In this document: piece after piece, positions 1 through 9,452 of the stretch
Layout: every line of letters begins with the position of its first letter
Position numbering within the stretch: the stretch's first letter is position 1
Assembly (NCBI GenBank): GCA_963830545.1
Contig: CAWHMK010000001.1
Span: 2,763,002-2,827,001 of the forward strand
Reading direction: 5' to 3'
DNA: 64,000 nt
DNA from: DATGJX01 sp963830545
Lineage (GTDB): Bacteria; Vulcanimicrobiota; Vulcanimicrobiia; Vulcanimicrobiales; Vulcanimicrobiaceae
Program-made: the position numbers and the translations under genes
Notes under the pieces: generated by a model
Seen by the model: the letters and a program-made list of their open reading frames with translations, nothing else
Told to the model about the DNA's origin: nothing
Databases searched by the model: none

Positions 1-490
1 CCATGTCCGTGAGATCGCTTGCAGCATATGCGCGCACAGCCGGCAGCGCTAATGCGGCGATGGTCAGCACGAGCGAAAATCCTGGTTTTCTAAAGGCGCA
101 CAACGTCCAGAACAGAGACAAGCCGAACAGCACGTACGCGCACGCATTGACCAGGAACAGCGCCCGGAATCCGGCTACCGGCAGGAGCATTGCGACGAGC
201 CATGGATAGAGCGGGCGGTTTACGAAAACCCGGGAGCGCGCGAAGGCAACGGACGGGTCAACCTCGACGAGGTCGCGATATCGCGCTTTGCTCATCATCG
301 GGGTGCGTTCGTAAAAAACGCGCGAAGCGAGGGTGGCATCCCGCTGCGAATCTCCCGCGTACCGCGCCGCGAACCGTGCATACACGATTCCATCGGGCGT
401 GTAAACGGGGTGCTTGAGAATACTGATCGCGGCGACGACTATAGCAAAAAGGGCGATGCACACCGCGGCCGTGACTTTCATAAATTCCAT
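1..490 (-). CDS. Polytopic membrane protein, 5' part only (runs off left edge)
   Basis: An open frame starts with ATG at 490 (a second ATG lies three codons on) and reads without a stop to base 2, giving about 163 residues. A hydrophobic segment follows the start (residues ~4-24). A periplasm-like loop with a DGIVYAR motif comes next, then two hydrophobic stretches from about residue 95. A short N-terminal helix, an acidic first loop and then serial helices resemble GT-C/GT39-type transferases or related integral membrane proteins, but too little is visible to assign a family. It is divergent from the acyltransferase genes to the right; the 207 bases between them should hold both promoters. 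Confidence 0.7.
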   Translation of the reverse strand, partial: MEFMKVTAAVCIALFAIVVAAISILKHPVYTPDGIVYARFAARYAGDSQRDATLASRVFYERTPMMSKARYRDLVEVDPSVAFARSRVFVNRPLYPWLVAMLLPVAGFRALFLVNACAYVLFGLSLFWTLCAFRKPGFSLVLTIAALALPAVRAYAASDLTDM

Positions 491-697
491 GCTATAAAGC
501 CGCGAGTGGGCGCCGGAAGCGCCCAACGGGGAGCGCGCCGCCCCCAAAGGTCCTAAGCAGCCGTTTGCGGCAGTGGGTGTCCGAGCATCCGGGAAAAACC
601 CGGTCCTGCGCCGCCGAGACCAAATCCTCAACGACTTCCTGCCCCGCAGTACCGTTGGGCTCAAGAACTTCCGGCCCGGGCGCCGTATAGTTGAGGT

Positions 698-1303
698 GTG
701 CTTCTGCTCGAAAAGATCTTGGCCGCTCCACGGGCCATTCGGAATCTGCTGCGGGACGCGATCGACGAAGAAGTCGAACGCGGGCGACTCCCGAACATAA
801 CCTGCTCGACCGGCGTCATCGTGCGTGGAGCCGACTATATCACGGCCGGCAAGAACGTCTTTTTCGACCGGCGCGCGTACGTGATCGTGAACTCGGTCGG
901 CGGCAAGCGCGGGTTCATCCGGATTGGGGACAACGTCGAGATCGGTCCGGGAAGCGTGTTGTGGGGCGGCGGCGGGATCGTCCTCGGAAGCGACGTTCAC
1001 ATCGGCGCGCACGTTCATATCACGTCGTTCGAAGCGTATCCCGTCGATCCGCTGGTCGATGATTCGACGGTGCCGCTCAAGTTTTACGCCGGCGTGGTCA
1101 CCGTTCAAGACCACGCCTTGGTAGGATCGAATACGGTCATCGTGCCGGGCGTCACGATCGGTCACCACGCGCTCGTGCAGCCCGGCAGCGTCGTCATCGA
1201 AGACGTTCCTCCGTACGCAGTCGTCATGGGTGTGCCGGCCAAGGTCGATTACTACACGAACGCCAACGCTTTGGTCGGCACGAGTAACGCGCAGCCTGCA
1301 TGA
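698..1303 (+). CDS. Left-handed beta-helix (hexapeptide) acyltransferase 1
   Basis: This 201-residue protein is dominated by hexapeptide repeats such as IGDNVEIGPGSV and VIVPGVTIGHHALV, which form a left-handed beta-helix. It ends with the VPPYAVVMGVPAKV motif typical of WbbJ/NeuD/LacA-type O- or N-acyltransferases. The conserved region HVHITSF is where such trimeric enzymes place the acceptor histidine. The GTG start at 698 is the best in-frame choice; a TTG at 719 is possible. It overlaps the next, related acyltransferase by 4 bases. Beside the FkbH protein and a carrier protein, it probably transfers a carrier-bound or CoA-bound acyl group to a sugar. The donor and acceptor are not known. 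Confidence 0.88.
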   Translation: MLLLEKILAAPRAIRNLLRDAIDEEVERGRLPNITCSTGVIVRGADYITAGKNVFFDRRAYVIVNSVGGKRGFIRIGDNVEIGPGSVLWGGGGIVLGSDVHIGAHVHITSFEAYPVDPLVDDSTVPLKFYAGVVTVQDHALVGSNTVIVPGVTIGHHALVQPGSVVIEDVPPYAVVMGVPAKVDYYTNANALVGTSNAQPA

Positions 1304-1854
1304 AGGGAATGTGGCGCGTACGGGCGCTCGTCGATCGCGTTTTTCGTTCAAATCTCAGTAAGCGCTTTCCGAATGTTGCATTCGCCGAAGGCGTCATATT
1401 GCGCGGCGTCGACAAGTTTTCGGCCGGCGAGGGCTGCTTTATCGGTCCGCGCGCGTACCTCAACTGCTCGGGCGGCGAGTGGAACGGGAATTCGGGGCAC
1501 ATCACCATGGGCGACCACTGCGAAATCGGCGCGTACTGCGTGCTGTTCGGTGCGGGCGGCATTACGATGGGCGACAACGTGCACATGGGTGCGCTGGTCA
1601 CCATTACGGCAAACGCTCTGTACCGCGACGTCCGCAGCGAGGAAGCATCCACGGAAATGCGCTTGGCGCCGGTGCGGATTGAGGACAACGTGGTGATCGG
1701 ATCGGGTGCGACGATTGCCCCGGGCGTCGTGCTCGGACGCAATTCGGTCATCGGACCGAGCTCCGCCGTGCTGACCGACGTGCCGGCAAATTCCGTCGTC
1801 CAAGGCGTTCCGGCGCGAGTATTCGTGAAGAAGCCGGAGAGCGTCGGGGCCTGA
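1300..1854 (+). CDS. Left-handed beta-helix (hexapeptide) acyltransferase 2
   Basis: This 184-residue protein is paralogous to the preceding gene. It has an N-terminal helix, then hexapeptide turns (ITMGDHCEIGAYCVLFG, IGSGATIAPGVVLGRNSVIG) and the closing PANSVVQGVPARV motif. ATG 1300 overlaps the previous stop as ATGA, so the two are likely translated together. Two paralogous acyltransferases feeding one FkbH/carrier pair suggest either two acylation sites or a heteromeric trimer; neither can be decided here. Confidence 0.87.
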   Translation: MKGMWRVRALVDRVFRSNLSKRFPNVAFAEGVILRGVDKFSAGEGCFIGPRAYLNCSGGEWNGNSGHITMGDHCEIGAYCVLFGAGGITMGDNVHMGALVTITANALYRDVRSEEASTEMRLAPVRIEDNVVIGSGATIAPGVVLGRNSVIGPSSAVLTDVPANSVVQGVPARVFVKKPESVGA

Positions 1855-1857
1855 AGC

Positions 1858-3720
1858 GTGCACGAAGAAATCGAACGGCTCTTCGAAACGCGAGCGCCGG
1901 AGCCTGCGTTTGCTGCGCTGCGCGCGGAGTGGGCGAGCGATCCGAGTCTTGCAAACGCGCAGTACGTCATCGGCAAAGTCGAACGGTACGGCGCCGCTCT
2001 TGCACTCATCCCATGCCGTTTGGCGATTTTGCGCGCCTTCACGGTCGAACCGCTCATTCCGGTTCTTCGAGCCGCGGCATACATGCACGGCATCGACTTG
2101 CAGATCCATCTGGGAGAATACAACTCCTACGCTACGGAGATGCTCGATCCGCAAAGCGAACTCTACCGCTTTCGGCCGCAAATTGCCATCGTCGCGTTGA
2201 ATACGGCTGCGGCTGCTCCCGAGCTCTGGGAACCCGCCGATCCGTCCGAGACGGCTTTCGAGCGCGCCGCGGAACGAGTCAGCGCCGATTTCGAAAGTAT
2301 CGTCGCGGCATTTCGCCGGCTCTCCACGGCGGATTTGGTCGTTCATTCGTTGGACGTGCCGGAGCGGCCGGTACTGGGGGCGCTCGACGAGACGCTGGCG
2401 CCCGGCCAGACCGCCGCGATTTCAGGCGTCAACGATCGTCTGCGTGCGCTCGCGCATCGCACCACCGGCGTCTACGTGCTGGATTACGATTCGCTCGTCG
2501 CGCGATACGGGCGCGCATTGTGGTGCGACCGGGCAAAATGGCAGCGGTTCAGACTTCCAGCGACGGCATCTCACTTGCGCTATCTCGCGCAGGAGTGGCT
2601 CCGTTTCATAGCGCCGTTGACGAGCTCCGTCGCAAAAGCCGCGGTCGTCGATCTCGACAATACGCTTTGGGGGGGCATCGTAGGCGAGGACGGCAGTTCG
2701 CGCCTTCACATGGGACCCGAATTTCCCGGAAGTGCGTACCGCGCCGTACAACAAGCACTGCTTACCTTGCGCGCTCGCGGCATAGTGCTCGCAATCTGCA
2801 GCAAGAACAATCCTGCGGAAGCGATGGCCGTATTGGAGCGTCATCCCGACATGCTCCTGCGCCCGAACGATTTCGCCGCCATCCGCATCAACTGGGAACC
2901 CAAGAGCGTGAACTTGAGCGTTCTGGCGCAAGAGTTGAACGTGGGGCTCGACGCGCTCGCGTTCATCGACGACAATCCGGTCGAACGTTTGGAAGTGCAG
3001 GCGGCCTTACCGCAGGTTCGGGTCGTGCACTTGCCGCCCGCGCCGGAAAACTACGCACGCGCGATTCTCGAAGCTCCGGTCTTCGAACGTTTGCGGATTA
3101 GCGCGGACGATCGCGCGCGCGGCGAGCACTACCAGGATCAGCGTCAGCGGGCGCAGGCCTTGGCCGGCGCTTCCTCGCGAGAGGAGTTCTTGCAGACGCT
3201 CGAGCAGCGCGCCGAAATCGGCGAAGCAACGCCGCTGGAAGTCGTTCGCATCGCGCAGCTGACCCAAAAGACCAACCAATTTAACCTCACGACGCGGCGA
3301 TACACGGAGGCCGACGTTCAACGTTTCATGGAAGATCCGCAACACGAAGTCACGGCGTTGAAGCTGCGCGACCGGTTCGGCGATAATGGGCTCGTCGGCG
3401 TAGCGATCACGCATGACGTCGATGAGGTCTGCGAGCTCCGCGCGTTCCTGCTGAGCTGCCGCGTTATCGGGCGCGGTGCGGAAACGGCGCTGCTCGCGCA
3501 CGTGGCGCGGCGTTCGAAAGAGCGCGGCAAGAATCGCTTACGCGGCGCGTACCGCCCTACGCAAAAAAATGCACCGGCAAAATCCTTTTTGGCGGACCAC
3601 GGATTTACCCGCGTGAGCGAATCGGAAGACGGTTCCGTATGGGAACTCGATCTGCGCGAAGCTGCGGTCGAGGCGCCGTCATACATCACGCTCGCCTCGT
3701 TGGAGGGCATGCCGGCATGA
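1858..3720 (+). CDS. FkbH-type HAD-IIIC phosphatase/acyl-loading protein
   Basis: This 620-residue protein starts with GTG three bases after the previous stop. Residues ~30-235 form an SGNH-like N-terminal region. A HAD-IIIC catalytic core follows at about 262-400, with the nucleophile motif DLDNTLWGG and the acidic FIDDNPVE loop. The C-terminal part (~470-610) has a GNAT-like fold signature (NGLVGVAI, RVIGRGAE). FkbH proteins are known to take glycerate from 1,3-bisphosphoglycerate, dephosphorylate it and load it on an acyl carrier protein. The next gene encodes such a carrier. In this locus it likely primes a three-carbon or other acyl group for transfer to a polysaccharide by the two upstream acyltransferases; that last step is inference. 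Confidence 0.9.
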   Translation: MHEEIERLFETRAPEPAFAALRAEWASDPSLANAQYVIGKVERYGAALALIPCRLAILRAFTVEPLIPVLRAAAYMHGIDLQIHLGEYNSYATEMLDPQSELYRFRPQIAIVALNTAAAAPELWEPADPSETAFERAAERVSADFESIVAAFRRLSTADLVVHSLDVPERPVLGALDETLAPGQTAAISGVNDRLRALAHRTTGVYVLDYDSLVARYGRALWCDRAKWQRFRLPATASHLRYLAQEWLRFIAPLTSSVAKAAVVDLDNTLWGGIVGEDGSSRLHMGPEFPGSAYRAVQQALLTLRARGIVLAICSKNNPAEAMAVLERHPDMLLRPNDFAAIRINWEPKSVNLSVLAQELNVGLDALAFIDDNPVERLEVQAALPQVRVVHLPPAPENYARAILEAPVFERLRISADDRARGEHYQDQRQRAQALAGASSREEFLQTLEQRAEIGEATPLEVVRIAQLTQKTNQFNLTTRRYTEADVQRFMEDPQHEVTALKLRDRFGDNGLVGVAITHDVDEVCELRAFLLSCRVIGRGAETALLAHVARRSKERGKNRLRGAYRPTQKNAPAKSFLADHGFTRVSESEDGSVWELDLREAAVEAPSYITLASLEGMPA

Positions 3721-3959
3721 ATTCTCGTCTGCACGTCGTTCGCGCAGCTGCGGCGGACGTGTTCGGCATTCCGGAAGGCGAGGTGAGCGCAGAATCGTCC
3801 CCCGAGAGCATCCCGCAGTGGGATTCGCTCAAACAGCTGTATCTCATTATGGCGCTCGAAGAGCGTTTCGGGATCGAGTTGGATCCGAGCGAAATAGAAA
3901 CGGTTACGACGATCGGAAGCATCGCCGACGTCCTGGAGAGGAGACTCGGGCCGGGCTAA
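3717..3959 (+). CDS. Acyl carrier protein
   Basis: This small acidic protein of 80 residues starts at ATG 3717, overlapping the FkbH stop as ATGA. Ser37 in the WDSLKQLYL motif is the expected 4'-phosphopantetheine attachment site (classic DSL motif). The flanking helices (MALEERFGIELDPSEIE and TIGSIADVLE) match the carrier-protein fold. Tight coupling with the FkbH gene supports it as the partner that carries the glyceryl or other acyl unit. Its stop overlaps the stop of the convergent VOC gene. Confidence 0.9.
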   Translation: MNSRLHVVRAAAADVFGIPEGEVSAESSPESIPQWDSLKQLYLIMALEERFGIELDPSEIETVTTIGSIADVLERRLGPG

Positions 3960-4378
3960 GCTGCCGGCCGGCCCGGTGCCGCCTGCGTTTCGATGATTTC
4001 GACGACGAAGCGCAACGGGCTCATGAAAAACATGACTCTCGCGCCGCCGAAGGCCACGGCCGGCTGCGGTTTTCCAATCGGCAGTGCGCCGGACTTGCGC
4101 AGCGTCCGGGAAGCCGTCTCGATATCCGGGACTCGATAGGCCAGATGGTTTAGGAGATTGCGCCCGCTGGACAAAAGTCCCGACACCGGGTTGGGCGTCC
4201 CGAACGGAGCGACGAGCTCGTACCGCAGACCGGTCGCATCCGTTCCGAAGCAGGCCGAAATGCGCATGCCGGGATCGTCGATGACCGGGCCCCACTCTAT
4301 GGTCTGCACCATCGATTGCATCGCGCGCTTGCCCTGCGCTATTTCGCGCACGAAAAGACCGACGTGGTCAAAAGTCAT
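3956..4378 (-). CDS. VOC (glyoxalase/epimerase fold) protein
   Basis: The product has 140 residues from ATG 4378. Two beta-alpha-beta-beta-beta modules are visible: FDHVGLFV opens the first and LNHLAYRVPDIE opens the second, with likely metal ligands in DHVG, the YELVAP strand and VVEIIE. It resembles methylmalonyl-CoA epimerase and VOC proteins found next to FkbH/ACP genes, which are thought to act on carrier-linked hydroxyacids. It lies on the opposite strand and overlaps the ACP stop codon, so it is not in the same operon. Substrate unknown. Confidence 0.8.
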   Translation of the reverse strand: MTFDHVGLFVREIAQGKRAMQSMVQTIEWGPVIDDPGMRISACFGTDATGLRYELVAPFGTPNPVSGLLSSGRNLLNHLAYRVPDIETASRTLRKSGALPIGKPQPAVAFGGARVMFFMSPLRFVVEIIETQAAPGRPAA

Positions 4379-4542
4379 GGCGCGCCATTTCCTGCCCGTT
4401 TCTTGCCCTCCTGGCACGCGCCCGGACTGCGTCGAGCGGACTAGGGCTTTCGGCCGCGGTCCGCGGTGCTAATCCACCCGAAAAGGAGTACGTCGGCAGC
4501 CTGCGGACCGTGCACCGGCGCGGTACAATTCGCCTGAAGCAA

Positions 4543-6510
4543 ATGAAATTCACACCGAATCTCGATTCGACCGTGCGCGGCATCAGGCCGGAACTCCGAT
4601 TCGGCCTAATGTTTGCCGACGTCGCCGCTCTGGTGCTCGCCGTCAACCTGGCTGCCGGCGTTGGTGACATCCACACCGCGCACGAGCCGCAGCTCCTCAT
4701 GCTTGCCGGGCTGCTGTTCGTCACCGGCGTCTACGTGCAATGGCGCAACGAGAGCGCCCGCACCTTCGATTTCCACGACGTCCTGCGCTTGCTGTACGGC
4801 GCGGTCGGCGGCACGATCTTCGCCCTAGTATGCGCCTGGCTGCTACCAAATCCGCTCGAGCATATGTCGGGGCGGCTGGTGGTCATCGCGGCCATGCTCG
4901 GGTTCATTCTCCGCATGTTCGTTCGTATCGCACTCGTGATGCTGCGCACGTTCATTCTGACACGCAGGCCGAATGCTCAGCGCGCGCTTATCGTCGGCGT
5001 CGGCATGCCGGCGCTTTCCCTCGTGCGCGCCATTCAGGAAGATCGCAATCTGCCGATGCGCGTCGTGGGCTGCGTGGACGACGGCGTTGCCGTCAAGCGC
5101 GTAGACGGGGTGCGCATCCTGGGCGGAATCGAGAATCTGCCCCAGATTCTGGCGGGAACGGCGGTGGATTCGGTTATCGTTGCAATTCCCGCGGCGCCAC
5201 TGGCGCTGGTCAACCGCATCAAAGATCTTTGCAGCAAGAGCGCCAATCCGCCAACCGTCAAAATCTTGCCGGACGCCTCGGAAATTCTGAGCGACAAGGT
5301 TACGGTCTCGCGAATTCGCGACATCCGGCTTGAAGACGTTCTCTCGCGCGAGCCGGTCGTCATCGACACGGCTGCGCTTCGGCCACACCTCGAAGATCAG
5401 GTCGTCCTCGTGACCGGCGCGGGCGGATCGATCGGCAGCGAGCTGTGCCGGCAAATCGCCACGTTCCAGCCGAAGCTGCTGCTGTTGCTCGGCCACGGCG
5501 AAAACAGTCTGTTCGCCATCGAGCAAGAGCTGCGCTACGAATACAAATTCGAGCGCACGCGGATGATCCTTGCCGACGTCGCGGACTCCGCAGCCATACG
5601 TAACGTCTTCTCGACGTACCGGCCGCGGATCGTCTTTCACGCCGCGGCTCACAAACACGTTCCCATGGTCGAAGCGAACATTTGCGAGGCCGTGCGCAAC
5701 AACGTGCTCGGCACGCGTACCGTAGCGCTTGCGGCTGCTGCATCCGGCGCAGCGAAAATGGTGCTGCTCTCCACCGACAAAGCGGTGAATCCGAGCAGCG
5801 TGATGGGTCTGACCAAACGCATGGCCGAACTCATCTGTCAGTCGTTCGCCGGCGGCAGCGCAACCGAATTCGTCGTCGTGCGTTTCGGAAACGTGCTCGG
5901 CAGCCGCGGAAGCGTCGTGCCGATTTTCAAACAGCAGGTTGCGAGCGGCGGCCCCGTCACGATAACGCACCGCGACATGGTGCGGTACTTCATGACGATC
6001 CCCGAAGCGGTATCGCTCGTGTTGCAGGCAATGTCGATGGGTAACGACGGCGAGGTCTTCGTGCTCGACATGGGCAACCCGATCAAGATCCTGCACCTTG
6101 CCGAGCAGGTGATCCGCCTTTCCGGTTTCGAGCCGTACAGCGAGATCAACATCGTCGAGACGGCGATTCGGCCCGGCGAAAAACTCTTCGAAGAAATTCT
6201 CACCCGTGGTGAGGGCATTTCGAGCACGAGCCACGAGCGGCTGTTCATTGCAAAGCAGCAGCGGGTCGATTACTCGCGCATCGGCGCGGCCATGGAGCGG
6301 CTGCAGCGCGCCATACGCATGTCCGACTGGCGCGTAGCGCTCGACGTCCTGCGCGAATTCGTGCCCGAGTACACGCCCGGCGCGCATCTGCTGCCGCCCG
6401 CTTTGGTTTCGGTCGAGCGGAACGAAATACCGGCAACCGCATCGACGCAAACGACCGAGATTCTGTCCACACGCAACATCGCTCCAGCACTCCGGCACAA
6501 TAGGAAGAGA
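4543..6510 (+). CDS. Membrane NDP-sugar 4,6-dehydratase/epimerase (WbpM/PglF family)
   Basis: Four transmembrane helices fill the first ~140 residues, then a CoA-binding-like Rossmann domain (ALIVGVGMPA), then the catalytic SDR domain with TGAGGSIGSE at about residue 290. VFHAAAHKHVPMVE, LLSTDKAVNPSSVMG and VRFGNVLGS are hallmarks of the WbpM/FlaA1 group that makes 4-keto-6-deoxy amino sugars. The start is ATG 4543; an in-frame GTG at 4510 is less likely. No stop occurs before the next gene: the frame runs on to 6705. The next gene has its own Shine-Dalgarno (AGGAAG) and ATG at 6511, and a TAG at 6501-6503 in another frame is probably the true end. This end is therefore uncertain. Confidence 0.88.
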
Positions 6511-7845
6511 ATGGAACTGCTTGAAGCCCCTGCGAGTCTACGCGAACAACTCAAACAGAAATTTGTCGACCGCACCGCACTGATCGGCGTCGCGGGCATC
6601 GGTTACGTCGGTTTGCCGCTGGCCGTAGAAAAGGCGAAAGTCGGCTTCCACGTCGTCGGTTACGATCGGAACAGCTTCGCGTCGATCAAATCAACCAAGG
6701 TCTGAACTACATCCGCGACGTCGACGACGCCGAACTCGCCGAACTCGTGGAAAAGGGCGCGCTCAGCGCGACGATCGATTTTAGTTCGCTCAGCCGCTGC
6801 GACGCGATCGTGATTTGCGTCCCGACGCCGCTCACTCCGAACTTGGATCCCGACATTTCATACATCAAAGCGGTCGGCGAACAGATCGCATCCCAATTGC
6901 GCCCGGGCCAACTGATTTGCCTGGAGAGCACGACGTATCCCGGCACCACCGAGGAGGTTCTGCTGCCGCTGCTCTCGACCTCACGGCTGAAAGTCGGCGA
7001 AGATTTCTTTCTGTGCTTTTCGCCCGAACGCGTCGATCCGGGCAACGCGCGGTACACGACGAAGAACACGAACAAAATCGTCGGCGGCGTAACCGAAGCA
7101 TGCGCCGACGTCGGCGGATGCTTTTACCAGCAAACGATTTTGGACGTCCTCACGGTGAGTTCGCCGAAGGTCGCCGAGATGTGCAAGGTCTTCGAAAACA
7201 CGTTTCGCTCGGTGAACATCGCGCTCGTGAACGAGATGGCGCTTCTCTGCGACCGGCTCGGCATCAGCATTTGGGAAGTGCTCGACGCCGCGGCAACCAA
7301 GCCGTTCGGAATCATGCGGTTCGATCCCGGGCCGGGCGTGGGCGGCCACTGCATTCCGCTCGATCCGTTCTATCTTGCGTGGAAGGCGCGCGAGTTCGAC
7401 TTCCACACGCGCTTCATCGAGCTGGCGGGTGAAATAAATCACGGGATGCCCTATTTCGTGCGGGAGAAAGTCGTGCGCGCACTCAACGGCCTGGGCCGCG
7501 CGCTGAAGGGCGCGGACATCCTGCTGCTCGGCGTCGCATACAAGAAGGACATCGAAGACTGGCGCGAATCGCCCGCCCTCAAAGTCATGGATCTGCTGCT
7601 GCAGCGACGGTGCGAAGATCGAGTATCACGATCCGCACGTGCCGAAGTTCGTCGAAGCAGGGCGGCAGTGGCATTCGACGCCGCTTTCGAACGAGCGGCT
7701 CGAGCGCGCCGACTGCGTGCTGATTCTGACGAACCACACCAGCGTGGATTACGATCGCGTGGTTGTCGATGCTCAAAGTCGTCGTCGACACGCGCAATGC
7801 GACCAAGTCGCTAACGGCAAACGCGACAACGTCGTGCTGCTGTGA
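6511..7845 (+). CDS. wbpA: UDP-N-acetylglucosamine 6-dehydrogenase, WbpA-like (frameshifted)
   Basis: An NAD-dependent nucleotide-sugar dehydrogenase that oxidises C6 of UDP-GlcNAc to the uronic acid. Visible signatures are the N-terminal GIGYVGLPLA Rossmann loop, CVPTPLTPNLDPD, ESTTYPGTTEE, and the catalytic region GPGVGGHCIPLDPFYL with its cysteine. NTFRSVNIALVNEMA and the C-terminal KKDIEDWRESPALK also match. An AGGAAG Shine-Dalgarno precedes ATG 6511. The frame changes near 6677 (one base short), 7606 and 7774 (one base extra) and about 7800, so no single frame gives the protein. The family's catalytic motifs survive on both sides of each break. Its stop overlaps the next start (TGATG). 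Confidence 0.85.
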
Positions 7846-8851
7846 TGGCTAAGCGGCTACCGCGCCTCGGCGTGATCGGCGCCGGCTATTGGGGCGCCAA
7901 TCTCGTGCGCAACTGCTGCGGAGATGGGCGTGCTTGCCGCCGTGTGCGATGCTGACCTGCACGCGCTCAGCGAAGTGCGACGCGCTATCCCGGCACCGCG
8001 CTTTTTTCCGATGCCGATGCAGATGCTGCAGAACGCGAAGATCGATGCGGTGGTCATCGCCGCGCCGGCGCAAGCGCATGCCGCACTGGCGCTGCAGGCC
8101 ATCGCGCGCCGGCAAACACGTCTTCGTCGAAAAGCCGCTGGCGCTGGGCGTCGAGGATGCGCAGCGCGTCGTCGATGCGGCCGAAGCGGCAGGCGTGACG
8201 CTGTTCGTCGGCCACGTGCTGCTGTATCATCCCGCCGTCCGGCAGCTGATCGACTGCGCGTGCGCCGGCAAGATCGGCCGCGTTCGTCATCTGCGTTCGC
8301 GGCGGCTGAGTTGGGGGCGGCTGCGCGCGCAGGAAAACGTTTGGTGGAGTTTTGCGCCGCACGATTGCGCGTTGATGATCGAAATCATGCAGGACGCGCC
8401 GGTCAATGCAACGGGGTGGCTGAGCGCATACGTCCGTCCGGGCTTCGGCGATTTTGCGTATGCGGATTTCGCATTTGCCGACGGTCGCAGCGCGCACATC
8501 GAGGTGAGCTGGCTCGATCCGGACAAGAGCTCGCGAATCGACGTCTTCGGCTCGGAAGGGACGCTGACGTTCATCGATTCGCGCGAGGGCGGCACGCTCA
8601 CGCTCACGCCGTGCGGCGATCGGTTGAACGCGCGCGGCGAACCGGAGCTTTGGCGCGGTGAAACGCTGCAAATTCCGGTGCGGCGCCGGCGAACCGCTGC
8701 GCTTGGAATTGGAGGCATTTGTCCGCGCGCTTGCAGCGGCAGGCGCAATTCCCGACGGACGGTCGCGAGGGGCTCGAAGTCGTTCGCGCCTCGCAGATGG
8801 TCGATCGGCATGCCACGGTTCATTCCTTTTACGCTGGAGGCACTTGCGTGA
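7845..8851 (+). CDS. wbpB: Gfo/Idh/MocA oxidoreductase, WbpB-like (frameshifted)
   Basis: The start ATG 7845 overlaps the previous stop. The N-terminus LGVIGAGYWGANLVRN is the NAD-binding motif. GKHVFVEKPLALG is the Gfo/Idh signature with the conserved EKP lysine. The second domain includes VGHVLLYHPAVRQL and SWLDPDKSSRIDVFGSEGTL. Known WbpB/WlbA enzymes oxidise C3 of UDP-GlcNAcA to the 3-keto sugar. One extra base near 7916, 8110, 8680, 8761 and about 8800 shifts the frame each time; the segments between them read cleanly. The last segment ends at TGA 8851, overlapping the GTG of the acetyltransferase gene as GTGA. Confidence 0.85.
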
Positions 8852-9452
8852 CGCGTCATCGGACCAGCGTAGAGATTTCTTCGTCCACGAATCCTCGTAC
8901 GTCGACGAGCCGAGCAGCATCGGCGAAGGAACGAAGATCTGGCATTTTTCGCACGTCATGCCCGGCTGCGAGATCGGCAGCGGCTGCAACATCGGGCAAA
9001 ACGTCGTCATCGGCCCGCGCGTGCGCATCGGCAATCGCGTGAAGATCCAAAACAACGTTTCCGTGTACGAAGGCGTCGAACTCGAAGACGAAGTCTTCTG
9101 CGGCCCGAGCATGGTTTTCACGAACGTGTTCACGCCGCGCAGCGGAACGCCGCGCAACACTGCAGCCGATTACCTCAAGACGCTGGTGAAGAAGGGCGCT
9201 TCGATCGGCGCCAATGCGACGATCGTTTGCGGCAATACGATCGGCGAATACGCGTTCGTCGGCGCCGGCGCGCGTCGTCACGAAAGACGTGCCGCCTTAT
9301 GCGATCGTGTACGGCAATCCGGCGCGCGTTCACGGATACGCTTGCGAGTGCGGCGTGAGACTTCAGTTTTCGAGCAGCGACGCGCCACCTGCGCCGAGTG
9401 CGGCCGCGCGTACACTCGTAAAGACGCCGTCGTTCGAAAGGTGCAGGCGTGA
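8848..9452 (+). CDS. wbpD: Hexapeptide N-acetyltransferase, WbpD-like, with C-terminal zinc ribbon (frameshifted)
   Basis: A left-handed beta-helix protein of about 200 residues. IGEGTKIWHFSHVMPG, GCNIGQNVVIGPRVRIG and the loop VFTNVFTPR are typical of WbpD/WlbB, which acetylate the 3-amino group of UDP-3-amino-GlcNAcA. The core ends with VTKDVPPYAIVYGNPARV. After it, YACECG and later CAECGRAY form a Cys4 pair that looks like a zinc ribbon. GTG 8848 overlaps the upstream stop and the TGA at 9452 overlaps the downstream GTG. Frame changes near 8870, 9270 and 9385 break it. Confidence 0.83.
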
